From Pinguiococcus pyrenoidosus (taxonomy: Eukaryota > Sar > Pinguiophyceae > Pinguiochrysidales > Pinguiochrysidaceae): a DNA stretch of 64,000 bases. The notes beneath the pieces are model-generated. The model did no database searches and had not been told where the DNA came from. It saw only the letters and a program-made list of their open reading frames with translations. The stretch spans positions 22,764 through 86,763 of the forward strand of contig JAAMXY010000009.1 in assembly GCA_019677205.1 (NCBI GenBank), given 5' to 3'. This document shows positions 63,590 through 64,000 of the stretch, piece after piece. The translations under genes and the position numbers were made by a program. Numbering within the stretch: position 1 is the stretch's first letter; the number at the start of each line of letters is the position of its first letter.

Positions 63590-64000
63590 TCAAGGTTGTT
63601 GTGAGCACAGGTGCGTGTCTATCGTCTGTGCCCAGGTATCGTCAATCGCGTCCAGATCTAGTCCAACCGCTTCGTCGGACGCCCACGCGTAGTCGCCGTC
63701 CAGAAGTGGATCCAGATCCCCGTCCATCTCCGGAAAGATCTCGTCCAACGCTTCCGCCCAGGAAGTCATTGGCCGAAGCGCGCTGACGGACGTGCTCCAC
63801 GACTCCGTCCCGACGCTGCCGGTGGTGGTGTGCCCACTGTCGTCGGCATGATCCACCTCGGAGGGCGGCGACGGGACGCAGCGGTCCCTCTGCCGAACGT
63901 CCAGGAGGGCTAGGTCTTTGCGAGACGGGACCCTGGGCTTTCTCCGGGCGCCTTCCAGGGGATGAACAACCATTCGGGCATGCGCCTCGATGTGAGCCTC
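63590..64000 (-). CDS. C-terminal part of an acidic protein, partial at right edge
   Basis: The frame is open to the window edge (EAHIEAHARMVVHPLEGARRKPRVPSRKD...), 136 codons plus stop. The first part is basic; the last ~60 residues are acidic with spaced aromatics (WAEALDEIFPEMDGDLDPLL), resembling a transcription-activation tail. No DNA-binding domain is visible within the window. It may equally be a complete small protein from ATG 63973. Convergent with the ABC gene. Confidence 0.5.
   Translation of the reverse strand, partial: EAHIEAHARMVVHPLEGARRKPRVPSRKDLALLDVRQRDRCVPSPPSEVDHADDSGHTTTGSVGTESWSTSVSALRPMTSWAEALDEIFPEMDGDLDPLLDGDYAWASDEAVGLDLDAIDDTWAQTIDTHLCSQQP

Overview
This is nuclear DNA from a photosynthetic eukaryote, most likely an alga with a red-type complex plastid. 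I favour a photosynthetic stramenopile (ochrophyte), without certainty. Three lines of evidence support this. First, genes carry spliceosomal introns, so most proteins had to be assembled from exons by reading frame. Second, four proteins start with a signal peptide followed by a basic, transit-like stretch, and three of these have Phe at or next to the predicted cleavage site, the bipartite address used by complex red plastids. Third, there is a surface protein with PSxxPS repeats, which are common in stramenopiles, and a PAS-GAF-PHY histidine kinase with a biliverdin-type N-terminal Cys. Coding DNA is GC-rich, with short AT-rich islands in some divergent spacers. A run of N (18564-18664) is an assembly gap inside the KAS II gene.

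Layout: 1-2507 (-) LRR/IQ protein, open at the left edge; 3282-6698 (-) phytochrome hybrid kinase; 8086-8994 (+) NECAP; 9107-10276 (-) PSMD13/Rpn9; 11012-12088 (+) CPPED1-like phosphoesterase; 12250-14331 (-) TMEM161-like; 14707-16986 (+) MSH2; 17306-19614 (-) plastid KAS I/II; 20307-21759 (+) plastid KAS III; 21845-23715 (-) membralin-like; 24008-25477 (+) prolyl-hydroxylase-type dioxygenase with TPR; 25612-26895 (-) DUSP-domain protein with CaaX box; 27294-29671 (+) membrane serine carboxypeptidase; 29990-31178 (-) homocysteine S-methyltransferase; 31876-41970 or beyond (+) giant IP3 receptor/RyR-family channel; 43277-45396 (-) protein-only RNase P; 45530-46090 (+) small plastid-targeted protein; 46107-50334 (-) FANCI; 50659-51756 (+) plastid-targeted TrmK-like methyltransferase; 53062-54311 (+) PS-rich surface protein; 54723-58166 (-) ZNF598/Hel2-like E3; 58890-59668 (-) Cys-rich protein; 59983-63144 (+) ABC transporter; 63590-64000 (-) acidic protein, open at the right edge.

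The most striking structure is the gene order. From the phytochrome to the TrmK gene, 18 consecutive genes alternate strand without exception, so every gene is divergent to one neighbour and convergent to the other. The KAS II / KAS III pair shares one spacer that carries three GATTGGT (inverted CCAAT) boxes, which would suit co-regulation of plastid fatty-acid synthesis. A second genome-level signal is the splice donors: about half of the 36 donors I could fix by frame read GT-N-CG rather than GTRAG, and many introns carry minisatellites. Functional themes include DNA repair (MSH2, FANCI), protein quality control (PSMD13, ZNF598, DUSP protein), RNA processing (PRORP, TrmK), and light and calcium signalling.
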